From Branchiostoma floridae (taxonomy: Eukaryota; Chordata; Leptocardii; Amphioxiformes; Branchiostomatidae), in the NCBI RefSeq assembly GCF_000003815.2, contig NC_049983.1:25317744-25381743 (forward strand): a stretch of DNA of 64,000 nucleotides, given 5' to 3'. The notes under the pieces are model-generated. The model searched no databases. It saw nothing but the letters and a program-made list of their open reading frames with translations, and was not told the DNA's origin. Position numbers and translations under genes: made by a program. This document shows, in pieces, positions 47,501 to 57,780 of this stretch. Positions within the stretch are counted from its first letter, which is position 1. Each line of letters opens with the position of its first letter.

Positions 47501-50500
47501 GTTAGCTTTCTGTGGCGCTGTAGTATACATTATTTTGTACTTGAGTGTAGTCTTGTCTTTGTCTACTACAGTTCTAGACTAATGAGAAATATAAAAATAT
47601 GGTTGGAGTCTTTATGGTTTTTATGGTTAGGAATTTGCTTCATGTTCTAGAGAAATACGTACTAGAAATTAGTCTCCAAGTAGACCCAACGGTGCCTTAG
47701 AGATAGTATCAAAGCTGCCAATGGAGTATAGCCGGCCAAAGGGAGATAGCCGGCTAAGGGAGTCAAACGGGCACCTGGTGCCTTGCCAGCTTTGATACTA
47801 TTTTTAAGGCACCGTAGGGTTTGCTTGGAGACTACTAGAAATGTCAATTTGTCTTAGTTAATCTCTTTCATTTGGCATCAGCCCCTCCTGATCAAACCTC
47901 AAAGAAGCAGAAACCAGACAGCCTCCATATAGCTTGGTTTTAACGTAGAGAACATGGTTGGAGTTGGCATTCTGATTCTTTAAAAATGCCAGAAATTAAA
48001 GAAAGCTCACTTTTTTTTATCGAACCCTTCCATATCTGGTAACGTTCTTTCGTAGAAATGATCATTCATTTGTTTTATTTTCTTAGGAAACAAGTTCCAG
48101 AAATGACATAAGTCTTATTTCTTTAGCAAGCCTGATAAAAACACACCATTAGTAACAACACAGAAAATGGAGTCTTGGCTCTGATAGCCATGATATGGCA
48201 TAAATCATCAGCACAAACAAAAACAAACAACCCTACGCACCATCCCCCACCATAGACATGACGTGTCCGTCTAACAGTTCGGCCAGGTAGCCCTGCCAGG
48301 CCCCGTGCCGTGATCTGAGCCCGTCGCAGAACGCCAGGAAGCCCCGCTCACCCTTCGCCGCCAGCCGCTTCAGGAACGCCTTGTTCACGGCCGTCTCCTT
48401 CAGCTGGAAGTAAAGGGGAAAACATGGTCAGCACCAAGGACAGGACCAAAGATAACACTATACGTGTGGATTCATCGTCTCATCTATCCCTTAGTTAAAC
48501 TTTTTAACCACTGGTGTACCACAGAAGATCTGTTTCTTTACCATGCAAACAGGTAAATAAATAAACAGATAAACAAACAAACAAACACACCTTGTCAGCC
48601 TTGATGACCTGCACGTCGGGTAGCGTAAAGGTTCACTCTCACTGCACATGCTTGCGTCACTGAGGGGTTCGTTCACTGCGTCACTGTTTTGTTATTTCCT
48701 CCGATTTTTTTGGATTTAGATATTGCGTAACGCGCAAAAGTATGACTGAAGACGACAAAATACACAAAAGTAAGAAAATTCGTTCTTTATCTCTGAAATT
48801 CGTTGAGTATCTTTCGAACCATATGCATTGACGCAAGCTTCACGCAAGTGCAGTAAGAGTACACCTTTAGCGCACCCTTGCCGATGAAATAGTGGAACAG
48901 CCTGGAAGGTGGTGCTGTGAACAGCTCGGTGATACAACAAACAAACAAACAAACAAACCTTGTCAGCCTTGATGACCCGCACGTCAGGTAGCGTGAGCGC
49001 TCCTTTACCGATGAGATAGTGAAACAGTCGGGAAGGCGGTGCTGTGAACAGTTCCGTGACCAGCTCTTTCCGGTACCGGTGCAACAGCAGCTTCTGTTCT
49101 AACGTCAGCGGGTCGGACGGCAGGGAGTACAGGCCTGGGGCAGGGGGAGGGAATGGAGCATTGGTTAGGCTTTGCGTGCAGTGCAATAAGACGCGTTTAT
49201 CTACTGGGTGTGAAATAAAGTTTCACGTAACATTTTAAAGAGTATTTCTATACATATGTATAGATAGATAGATATATGTATATAAATATATATATATATG
49301 TATATATATAGAGAGATTGATTGATACACACTAGTACTAGTAGACATAGATGCCATAGATATTAAGAAAGATACGTGGATAGACAGTTAGATGGATAACT
49401 AGATAGGTAGGTAGATATATAAAAAGACAGACCGAGATTTTATATAATTTTGTGAGTTTTTAATGGCTTAAGAAAAAAAAGATGTAGTCATCTTCTTTTG
49501 CTTTATTGTGTTTGTTTATTGACTTTAGGGAGTTGACCTAGACTAGGCTAGATCGACGGCAACACAGTCCCAGTACCACAGAGATGGCTATAAACAACGC
49601 CTGACCTATTTTTAGCTTTGTTTGCTACTATTTGCGTTTCTGTATCAACCCGCAGATGACACGGATTGAAACAAAGGGCGGTGTTCGTTTTAGGTATCTC
49701 TTATGTTGCCGAAGCTGTCCGTGACTAGGACAGCTCTGTTGACGTCCCGGTTTGCTTTTGTCATCCCTTCCATCATCAAAATTTGTTACTGTTTGCATTT
49801 CTGTATCAACCCGAATGGAACATAGTTTGAAACAATGAACGGTGTTGATTTTAAGGTATCTCTTCTTTAGCCGAAGCTGTCCGTGGCTAGGACATCTCTG
49901 TTGACATCCCGGTTTGCTTTTGTCTTCCCGTCGATCTCAGATGGTAATGCGGTGGAATTCATTACTGTTTGCCTGTCTGTATCAACCCGAAAATGACATA
50001 GTTTGAAACAATGGACAGTGTTGAATATAAGGTATCTCTTATTTAGCCAAATCTGTCCGTGGATAGGCCAGCTCTGTTGACATCCCGGCTTTCCTTTGTC
50101 TTCCCGTCTGTGTCACATGATAATGCGGTAGAATGTGTTACTGCTTCCGTTTCTGTATCAACCCATAGGTAACATAGTCTACAACAAAAGCCGGTGTTGA
50201 GTTCAGGTATCTCTTATTTAGCCGAACTGTCCGTGGCTAGGACAGCTCTGTTGACATCCCGGTTTGCTTTTGTCATCCCTTCCATCATCAAAATGTGTTA
50301 CTGTTTGCATTTCTGTATCAACCCGAATGGAACATAGTTTGAAACAATGAACGGTGTTGACTTTAAGGTATCTCTTTTTTAGCCGAAGCTGTCCGTGGCT
50401 AGGATAGCTTTGGTGACACCCAGGTTTCCCTTTGTCTTCCCGTCCATCTCAGATAATAATGCGGTAGAAGTTTGTTACTGTTTGCATTTTTGTATCAACC

Positions 50501-53437
50501 CGAAGGGAACATGGTTTGCAACAATGGGCGAATATTGAGTTCAGGTATCTCTTATTTAGCCGAATCTCTCATTGACTAGGACAGCTCTGTTGACATCCAA
50601 GCTTTCCTTTGTCATCCCGTCCGTCCCAGATGATAATATTTCACTTCTGACCCGAATCTGTCGACTCAGTAATCCCAGACCGTCGCCCGAGCGACTGTTT
50701 CATGTTGATGTGTCTACAGACGGGTGCATATGGAATAGTCTATGGCACAGTAACGTGTCTAGCGGTGAGAAATTCCGCCTCTCGATCGAAGGGTTGGGGG
50801 TTCAAGTCCCGGAAGAGATAATAGAACACTAAAGGTGGTATCTCACAGCACATGGGGCACCGGTGCGGCACTGCGGGGTTCGAAAGATACTCAACGCATC
50901 TCATTGATAAAAATTTTCTTACGTTTTGTGTATTTTGTTGTCTTCTAAGTCTTACATGTACGTATTACGCAATATCTAAATTATAGAATCACACACCAGT
51001 GCCGCAGTGAAATAACCCCGCAATGCCGCACCGTTGCCCCGAGTGCAGTGAGATACGAATGTACCACCTTAACGTGTCTGGCGGTTAGAAATTCCGCCTC
51101 AGGATCAAAGGGTTGGTGGTTCAAATCCCGTTGTAGAAAACAGAACAGAACAAAAACAATAATGACATGTCCAGTGTGTAATCGGACTCGACACCTGTTT
51201 TTGACTAAATGTTTCCATAACTTTGCTATAAGGCCAGTAACAATGCAGTTCAATTATTTTGATTATAAGCCCCATAGCCCTACGTATGACCTATTTATGA
51301 GTTAAATCTGAACAGCTGGTTGCTATTTGTATCTTTTGAAAAAAATGATGAAATGGCCATACGATAGGGTAGTACCTTTAGCTTAAAGTTTGAATTTGTT
51401 ATCCACCTTATGGTACCTAGTGGTACATATGGCAGCAACTGTACTTGCTATTTCTGCAGTAAGATATAGGTTTAAAGCAAGGGATTTCTAGCCCTTTCCC
51501 TCTAACTTGCTTGACGAACCTCCTCGAACAAGTGACTTCCATTTTACTTAACGTTACGTCCCTTTAAGTTCCGAAAGAATGGATAACAGTATCATACGCA
51601 TGTGGTATTGTTGCTATATTGTAGGTTATATATATGATGAGGTTTTGTCCATTCTGCCCAAATGAGATCGAAGACGAACGCCACTTTGTTATGGATTGTT
51701 CTCGATATAATGATAAACGCACAGAGCTGTTCACATTACTTTCCGCTTGCTCTAATGAATGTGCTACTCTCTGTTCGATAGATAAACTTAACTACATTCT
51801 GGGAGGCGATAATCCTCACTGTGTACAAGTAGGTAAATATATCCACGATTGTTTATACCGTAGAACCAATAGTGTAAATGACATGCTAGGCCCGTATGTA
51901 TCCATACCTATAGATATCCATATATATGTGTTTAGTTGTACTGTGAGTAGTTGTTATACATGTAGACCTTACGAAAGTCGCTGTACTTTTGTCGTGTCAA
52001 TAAAGATTGTATGATGTTTTGCGATTACTACGTTTTCGTGCTCACAAATTGTCACATATGATGACCCAATACGGAAATGGACCGTTCCTCATTGTTGTCA
52101 CTAGCCCTATATAACACGTACTGCGAGTCACTACCGGTCACACGCTTTGTACTGAAGGCAAGTCGTCCGTTACAAATCTGTTTTAACAACACGGTAGGGT
52201 CAAGAGAAAGACCCGTCTCTTAGCAACGATGTCTTAAGAAAACCAGCCTGCCTTACCGTTAATGTCTTGTCTTTGTAAACCACTGAGGTGTAAGAAATTA
52301 CACACGTGAAGATGCCATAATTAGCGGCGCGTCGTTCTGACTGGACACTCGTACCAAAGAATACGTAACACGTAATACGTTTCCTTTTGGTCTATATTTT
52401 TCTATTAGTAGCGCAAATCGGATAGTACCACGTTTTGTCAATATAAAGAAGAACATGATATATTATATTAAAGGCCTTTCATCTATTAAAGATTTTTTTT
52501 AAATACAGTGGAAGGTATGGCGGAACAGGTGTTTCTTGTTCGGAGACATACCTTTCTTGTATCTTTATGCTATTATCAGCGAAGTACAGGCCATGCAGAT
52601 AAAGCAGAAATACCATTGACTGGCAGAATTGGGACCCAGAACCCGGCAAGCTCGGTGGGTCATTGTTTGCAAGTCGGATTCAACACGAGAAGAACAAAGC
52701 GAGACATCGGTGTCAATGTATTCTTCAATACAACCGTGTAATATTCAGCCATGAAATATTCAATAGCAAGTCCAGTAGTTGTAGGGAAATATGAATATGG
52801 GTACGGATGAAACGTTTCTTAAATTGGCTCACGTCAAGATTAGAAGCTAAAAGATACCTATCTAACATCAAGAAAAAAACACCGTTCACTTCAAGGTTGA
52901 GGGTTTTATGTTTGGATTATAATGTGCTAACTCGGTTAGTCAGTATTTGAGTAATAATATATATAAATTCATATACCAGCCGACAACTACAGTATCCCTG
53001 AAACAATTCACTTTTGTGGTGGGATGTGAAACGACACTGCGTGCAAATTCTGAGAGTGGATGTATTTGTTATGATTCTTGAACAGGATACATGTACTTCG
53101 TATTGCACCGAGTAACCTATTCTAGAAGGTAGCTTTGAAAACAGAATATCAGGGTACTGATTGAGATCTAACGAGGTGACCCTTTACCGGTAGAGACCGT
53201 AATCAGAGGCTATGTCAACCCGTAGAATCGTCGATTGTGCCGACAGAGATCTTGATTACGATGTCTCTGAACAGTCTCTGATCGCGATCTCCGCCGGTAA
53301 AATCCTTAGCGCTACCAGATCGAGATATTTACCCTAACATACAGTTTGAATATACAAACAGGTAACAAACGAGAAGATAGAATCACGGTAAGGTGAAGTG
53401 TACCTCTGATCGGGATGGTCCTCCGTTTTCTGGACAT
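44525..53437 (-). CDS. CARD + DEATH domain adaptor with long charged C-terminal tail (RAIDD/CRADD-like architecture)
   Basis: Seven coding exons, high to low: 53437-53404, 49134-48959, 48403-48241, 46449-46307, 45899-45794, 45462-45253, 44934-44525. They join to 1242 nt (413 aa plus stop) with matching phases at all six junctions. The 34-nt first exon starts in a CGACGATGT context and encodes MSRKRRTIPIR. Exons 2-3 form a CARD-like six-helix unit at about residues 24-118 (HRYRKELVTEL, GKGALTLPDV, KGERGFLAFCDGLR, YLAELLDG). Exons 4-5 form a DEATH domain at about 130-208 (GWTRLVRLLGVT, ELETCKRQN, ALTLWVG, IKQLMSALKR). Exon 6 is acidic and coiled-coil-like, then Gly-rich. Exon 7 (about 136 aa) is Ser/Arg-rich and ends in an acidic stretch. 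CRADD has CARD then DEATH but no such tail. The role is inferred as an adaptor in caspase or immune signalling. Intron 1 (4.3 kb) carries a satellite-like array and MITEs. Domain calls rest on motif reading, not profile scores. Confidence 0.8.
45528..45590 (-). repeat. Partial copy of CARD-gene exon 6 start
   Basis: About 50 nt matching the start of the intact exon (45462 downward), encoding VHSLYADLKQKYQD, placed just upstream in the intron. The position equivalent to the acceptor reads CATACCTG, so the AG is lost and the copy should not be spliced. Confidence 0.8.
45943..46060 (-). repeat. Two tandem partial copies of DEATH-domain exon 5 with its 3' splice site
   Basis: The intact exon starts at 45899. 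Upstream in the sense direction, copies start near 45989 and 46056. They repeat the acceptor and the sequence for VLHALTLWVGARVDQ (about 45 nt) and VLYALTL (about 35 nt), then diverge. Spacing is about 90 and 67 bp. Intervening AACA-rich tracts differ in length. Confidence 0.85.
47668..47838. mobile_element. Stem-loop MITE (CTCCAAGCAGA ends), CARD-gene intron 3
   Basis: Starts TTAGTCTCCAAGTAGACCC and ends GGGTTTGCTTGGAGACTA. The internal arms GTGCCTTAGAGATAGTATCA and TGATACTATTTTTAAGGCAC are inverse. Third member of the family in this window. Confidence 0.75.
48590..48935 (-). pseudogene. Partial duplicate of CARD exon 2 within intron 2
   Basis: 48590-48627 repeats the 3' end of exon 2 plus its donor (GGCTGACAAG then GTGTGT). 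48867-48935 repeats its middle (sequence for SRLFHYFIGKG). The two parts are separated by the MITE at 48628-48866. The intact exon is at 49134-48959. It lies downstream of the real exon in the sense direction, so the reading frame of the gene is unaffected. Confidence 0.85.
48628..48866. mobile_element. MITE, CTCACTGCAC-type ends, inside a duplicated CARD exon fragment
   Basis: Ends AAAGGTTCACTCTCACTGCAC (first 20 bases diagnostic) and GTGCAGTAAGAGTACACC. It interrupts a partial copy of the CARD gene's exon 2, with TAGCG repeated on both sides as a likely target duplication. It therefore arrived after the exon fragment was duplicated. Confidence 0.75.
49620..50650. repeat. Satellite-like array of 161-176-bp units in CARD-gene intron 1
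   Basis: AGGTATCTCTT recurs at about 49692, 49854, 50030, 50205, 50366 and 50542. Shared blocks include CTGTATCAACCCG, CTGTCCGTGGCTAGGA and TGTTGACATCCCGG. About six diverged units alternating between about 162 and 176 bp suggest a higher-order pair. No ORF. Confidence 0.88.
50740..51150 (+). mobile_element. Two tRNA-like SINE heads in direct orientation flanking a MITE
   Basis: Heads at about 50745-50830 and 51068-51150 share AACGTGTCTRGCGG, AAATTCCGCCTC and a B box (GGTTCAAGTCC or GGTTCAAATCC). The MITE at 50834-51068 sits exactly between them. All lie in intron 1 of the CARD-DEATH gene. The arrangement may be two SINEs, or a duplicated SINE head with the MITE at the junction. Confidence 0.6.
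50834..51068. mobile_element. MITE, CTCACTGCAC-type ends
   Basis: Starts GGTGGTATCTCACAGCAC and ends GTGCAGTGAGATAC then GTACCACC, an inverted pair. The interior contains GGTGCGGCACTGCGGGGTTCG, shared with the element at 40832-40980. Non-autonomous; no ORF. Confidence 0.75.
51630..52015 (+). pseudogene. LINE C-terminal fragment, second family
   Basis: RFCPFCPNEIEDERHFVMDC, YNDKRTELFTLLSACSNE and [18 protein letters not shown] form the LINE C-terminal zinc-knuckle-like region. The 3' UTR ends with GTCGTGTCAATAAAGATTG. It is closely related to the copy at 9169-9580. It lies in intron 1 of the CARD-DEATH gene. Confidence 0.75.
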
Positions 53438-54983
53438 CGTCGCAGTTGTGTTTTTACACTCCTGCAGTCACGTCCCACACGTCCCTACTGCGCCCCCGTC
53501 ACCACGGCCAGCCGGGTTATAAACACCACGGGCAGTGTTTACACACGGAACAGGTGTTCTACCGTTGTACGACACCTGTCGTAGACAGGGGGCGTCTCTA
53601 TGGGTAGGACTCTCTCAGTACCCAGTAGGCCTACGGAGCATCCACAGTACTAAATTTTACAAAACATCTCCCCTTTTCCTTCCATGCGGTCTGACTTGGG
53701 TCGGTATAAAGGTGGTAGTAAACATGTGTACCGTAGGGCCGCGCGCCTTGGAGACGGGGGTGGGGGTGGCGGCGGTGAGAGGTGTTCCCCTGGTATACCT
53801 GTGCGGCAGAGAACAAAGGAGCGAGTCACCTGTCGGCAGTGTGGATGTCGGGATCACGTCAACATAAACACGCGCGGGCATACTGAGGCCGCCTGGCGGA
53901 CGGATAGGGTGTCAGGGATCAGTTCGGGCCAAGTGTTGATGTTTTTTTACCCGCGCTTCGTCGCGTGTAGGCGTGGCTTACGGTCGCTACGGGCAACCAC
54001 CAATCAGAGGCCGACCCTAGTCTCTACCAGAACCCAGCCTGGCCGAATAGTAATAGGAGAATTTGACCAAGTTAGGTATAAAAGACTATAGGAGTTAATT
54101 GACCTGGCAGTGAACTGTTCTACCGCGGGAGTGCTAGCTGGATAGACTGCAAAGATTGAATGAAAACCCATCATAGCTTATTTGACCCTATTTGGCCAAA
54201 TTTTTCACCATGAAGAGTGTAGGAGAGAGGGGTGCTAGTTTTTTATTGATGATGGCTGGCGCTAGATCAAGTTAAAGAGAGTGGTTTATTTTCTTAGAGA
54301 CACACAAGAATCCTCATTCGAAGACAATGAGCCAAACCTATTGCCAAAACAAATGTTTAGAACTGAGTCTCTGTTGCTATAGCGAGAACACCAACATGGG
54401 AGATATCCCCATCTACCATACTTATAAAACAAATTAAAGGCCATCATTTTCGAAATATAACACAAAACAGGGTACATTTGTATGGAAAAAATAACCCTAT
54501 ATGAAACCAATAGTATATACCTTAAGCCTATTGCGAGGAGTAAACTAAGAAAGAAACATAAATAAGGGGTGCAACATACACCGCCTTGAAAGTCTATAAA
54601 TCAAAATTGAAGACAAAATCTTAAGCCTATGAGGATAAGGATCTATCCCAGAATTCCCCAATACACCCTCCACAATACACACTCCCAGGTGGCTGACTGT
54701 GACCCACAAGCATATAGACTTGCCATGTTGCCTTTTGAAGTAAGGCACCTGGTACAACATAACCAGTAAATTTTTGTTTTCTTCAATTGTCAACAGACGC
54801 AATTAGTCTACGTCTACGAGAATGCATGATTGTTGCAACTTCTGTACGACTTTATAAACTGTGTGATAAACACTACCGAAACATTGATGCAAATATTCAC
54901 ATCAAAAATTGTGTCCAAACTTTACCAAACTGCCAGCATAGATATCTCTCTGGGATGTCGTCAACAGTGAATCGTTATCGAAC

Positions 54984-55373
54984 ATTGGGCCGTTCCATTA
55001 ATAAATGTGGGGTTGGGGGAGCTGATGACGAGGTCGGCTTTTACAATAGGGGTGTCAAGGAAACTTTGGATTTGGATTTTTTCAAACGGGGGATCGAGAT
55101 AAGTCTGGATTTGGGTTTTCTACGCCGCTTTTTTAGTTACTATACTGCAAAGTCAAGGCAGTAGAATGGAAATGAAGAGGGGGTAAGGTTAGTAGGGTGA
55201 AATAAAAGGGGAGTAGAGGCATTTGGAACTCGTCTGAAATAAAAGGGGGTCGAAAGGGGGATGAAATTAAAGGGGGGTCGAGCTATCGGAGGAAATTCAA
55301 AAGGGGGGTTGTAGCAGTTGGAAAATCCCCCCCCTCCACATTTATTTTTTTTAATATTTGGAACGGCCCAAAT
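54984..55373. mobile_element. 390-bp MITE with TTGGGCCGTTCCA ends
   Basis: The left end TTGGGCCGTTCCATTAATAA and the right end TTAATATTTGGAACGGCCCAA are inverse. The next block CAAATGTGG-type sequence also pairs. The interior is GGGG-rich with short internal repeats (GGGGGATCGA, GGGGGGTCGA). Confidence 0.78.
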
Positions 55374-56459
55374 TTAAGACGGGCTTCATATCAGTTACTG
55401 TTGGTGGATGACGGTGTCTCATGTTGCTGCTCAAGCCCAGGGCAGGTCGGAAGAGTGCTTTGTGCAAGGCAGGGTACCGAGTGGGTGGTGAGCGAGGGAG
55501 GAAAAGCCGCTTCCTGTGTTTCTGTCTCTTAGGCTCTTAGGGCGTGGTCACAAACGTCGTGCGATCGTCGTGCGATTTTTATGCCATATGTGATGTTTTA
55601 AGCAGGCCGTGACAGAACCAACCACCAGATTTAAGTTTTATACCCCTGGCGTCTTTTTTTAAAACTGCACGGGCTGATTTCGTTTCAAAGTTTAGAGGAA
55701 AGTAACGCAAGAACGTGTTGACCGATCTAAATGATTGTTGGAAGGTAGATTTAGTTTAAATTATGATGCACATCATAAGATACTTGTAGTGCAAATAAAC
55801 AACTATTTTGAATTATTAATGAGGAAAATCCTCTGCATTCCATAATAGGACACTCAAACTTGTCATATATGTAGCGGAGTAAGAGAGTAATGTCTATAGA
55901 TATGAATTATGCAAATAAAGACATCATTTGCATAACCCATGAGAAAATGCTATAATTACACAGTGATAAATAATGGGAATTTCATACCCCCGAAAATAAT
56001 TTCCTTAGGTTGAGAGATCATAGATATGAAGGTTTAAGAAAGTGTGTTCTATCAAGCAACTTGCACACAAACTTGTCTATAAACATGTTTTATTCAATCA
56101 AAAAGGAATAGTAAAAGGTATATAAATGATACAAGAAGATTATTCATTAAGTTAGTTTCATGTTTTTTAATTGATACTCCCTATAGTGATTCTCTGTTAA
56201 ATTGTTGACTTTATTTTGTTTTTGTTATAAAGAGGAGAGAACTTCATTGCACGACAATTGTACATGGTACAATGTATGGCAACAACTATTACAAAAGTAC
56301 AAGATAGAGGTATAGAATGAAGCTTAACATCCTAGTTAACATAATAATAAGTGCTATTATAATATAATTCTTTGGTACAAGGTTACAATGGAGTAGGCTA
56401 ATCAGCAGTCCTTTATATATTTGCCTATTTTTGCATTAAGAACTAAGGATAAGCGATCA

Positions 56460-56890
56460 TCCACTGGAAATTGAAGCTGGTAGATATAACCGAACTCCTC
56501 CTGATGATAGACTATGTATATTTTGCGATAAGAGTTTCATGTATGTAGAAAACGAAGTACACTTTGTCCTAGAGTGTTCGCTGTACAAAGATCTGCGAAA
56601 TGCATTCGCTAATGCTACACATATAGATAAAAAATATGCGCACCTGACGAAGGAAAATCTGTTCAAATACCTTATGTCATCATCTAACTACGATATACTG
56701 GAAAAACTCTGTAAGCTCGTCCACGCATGTTTTAAGAAGAGAGAAGAAGCATGTAAACTGTAATATATATGTATAGCTTTCCGATTACATACTATGTACC
56801 AAACTGACTGCATTTAGCCCCAATGGGGCATGAATATGCAATAAACTTCATTGTCATTGTCATTGTCATTCATTGTCATTGTCATTAATG
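56460..56890 (+). pseudogene. LINE 3'-end fragment with (TTGTCA)n tail
   Basis: Plus-strand reading gives RLCIFCDKS, ENEVHFVLECSLYKDLR and LVHACFKKREE, the same CxxC...E.HF..C module as the other fragments. A 3' motif (TTTAGCCCCAATGGGGCATG, ATAAACTTC) follows, then a TTGTCA/CATTG hexamer run at about 56845-56890. Confidence 0.78.
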
Positions 56891-57780
56891 GTGTTAGAAA
56901 TGTGAATAAATCATTACGTAAAATAGCGCATCTAGACCATCACATTATGAAGTGAAATTCATCTTCAATATAATTTTGACAGAATGGACTGAATCTTTGC
57001 TTACATGACGAATATATCCCATGTTGTGTAAAGTTGCTTTCTGCTATGTAACTTTTGTGTTCAAGCATATTGTCTATCTTTAGTTAAATTAGGATTATTA
57101 TGCTTATAATAGTTCATATTTTTCTTACATGTTTATATTTCTAATTCAATACGTACTTCTATATGATACTTAATTGGATTTATTGTTAATAGGTCATTGC
57201 TAGATTGGCCATCCTTGCACTACTGTACTATTACCATCTATGTTCTTTAGTCATTGTATTATTTCTTGTGTAAATAGACAAGCAAATAAATAAGCCTCTT
57301 TAGCTCTAGTAGGTAAGTTAGTCGACGTACAGGGTTAAACCACACCGGGGGTGCGGGGTGACATGCCCTTTCTTTGACTGATACAAGACGGGATGTTTAC
57401 ATATTTCAGCCTATCATTATTGATTGATCTTACATGTACATAGAAACTTAAAACAAGCTTAATCATGTAGACATTCTTGTTTTGATGGAAAGTTTGAAGA
57501 AAAATCTATGTACAAAGACGTTTTGTAAAGTCCTTTATATTAACATGGAAGTGTTGGCAAAGTTGTAAAAAAATGTCAAATTTTCGGACAATAAAGCAGA
57601 CGTCTACAGATAACAACCACGGACAAATTTAACTTCTACAGACACAGGAAATCTTTACTTTAATTGACTTCTACAGACACTAGTTAAAGATTTCTTATGC
57701 TTACACTGAAGTCTTGGCAAAGTTGTCAAATTGGTATACTTTCCTGACAACATAGTTGACTCCAACACACACTAGAAATC

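Larger units (their letters stand above)
53438..57780. other. Interval between the CARD-DEATH gene and the LRR-Ig receptor
   Basis: Immediately upstream (plus-strand higher side) of the CARD-DEATH ATG is GC-rich DNA with a weak TATA-like TTTATAAC on the minus strand near 53520. 53690-53900 is GC-rich with G runs. 54980-55373 is a MITE and 56460-56890 a LINE scrap. 55380-56400 and 56900-57780 are AT-rich with no supported gene. Confidence 0.5.

Noticed and set aside
53535-54091. Plus and minus ORFs in the GC-rich stretch
   Set aside because: GC-driven open frames in several phases, no domain, no agreeing splice sites.
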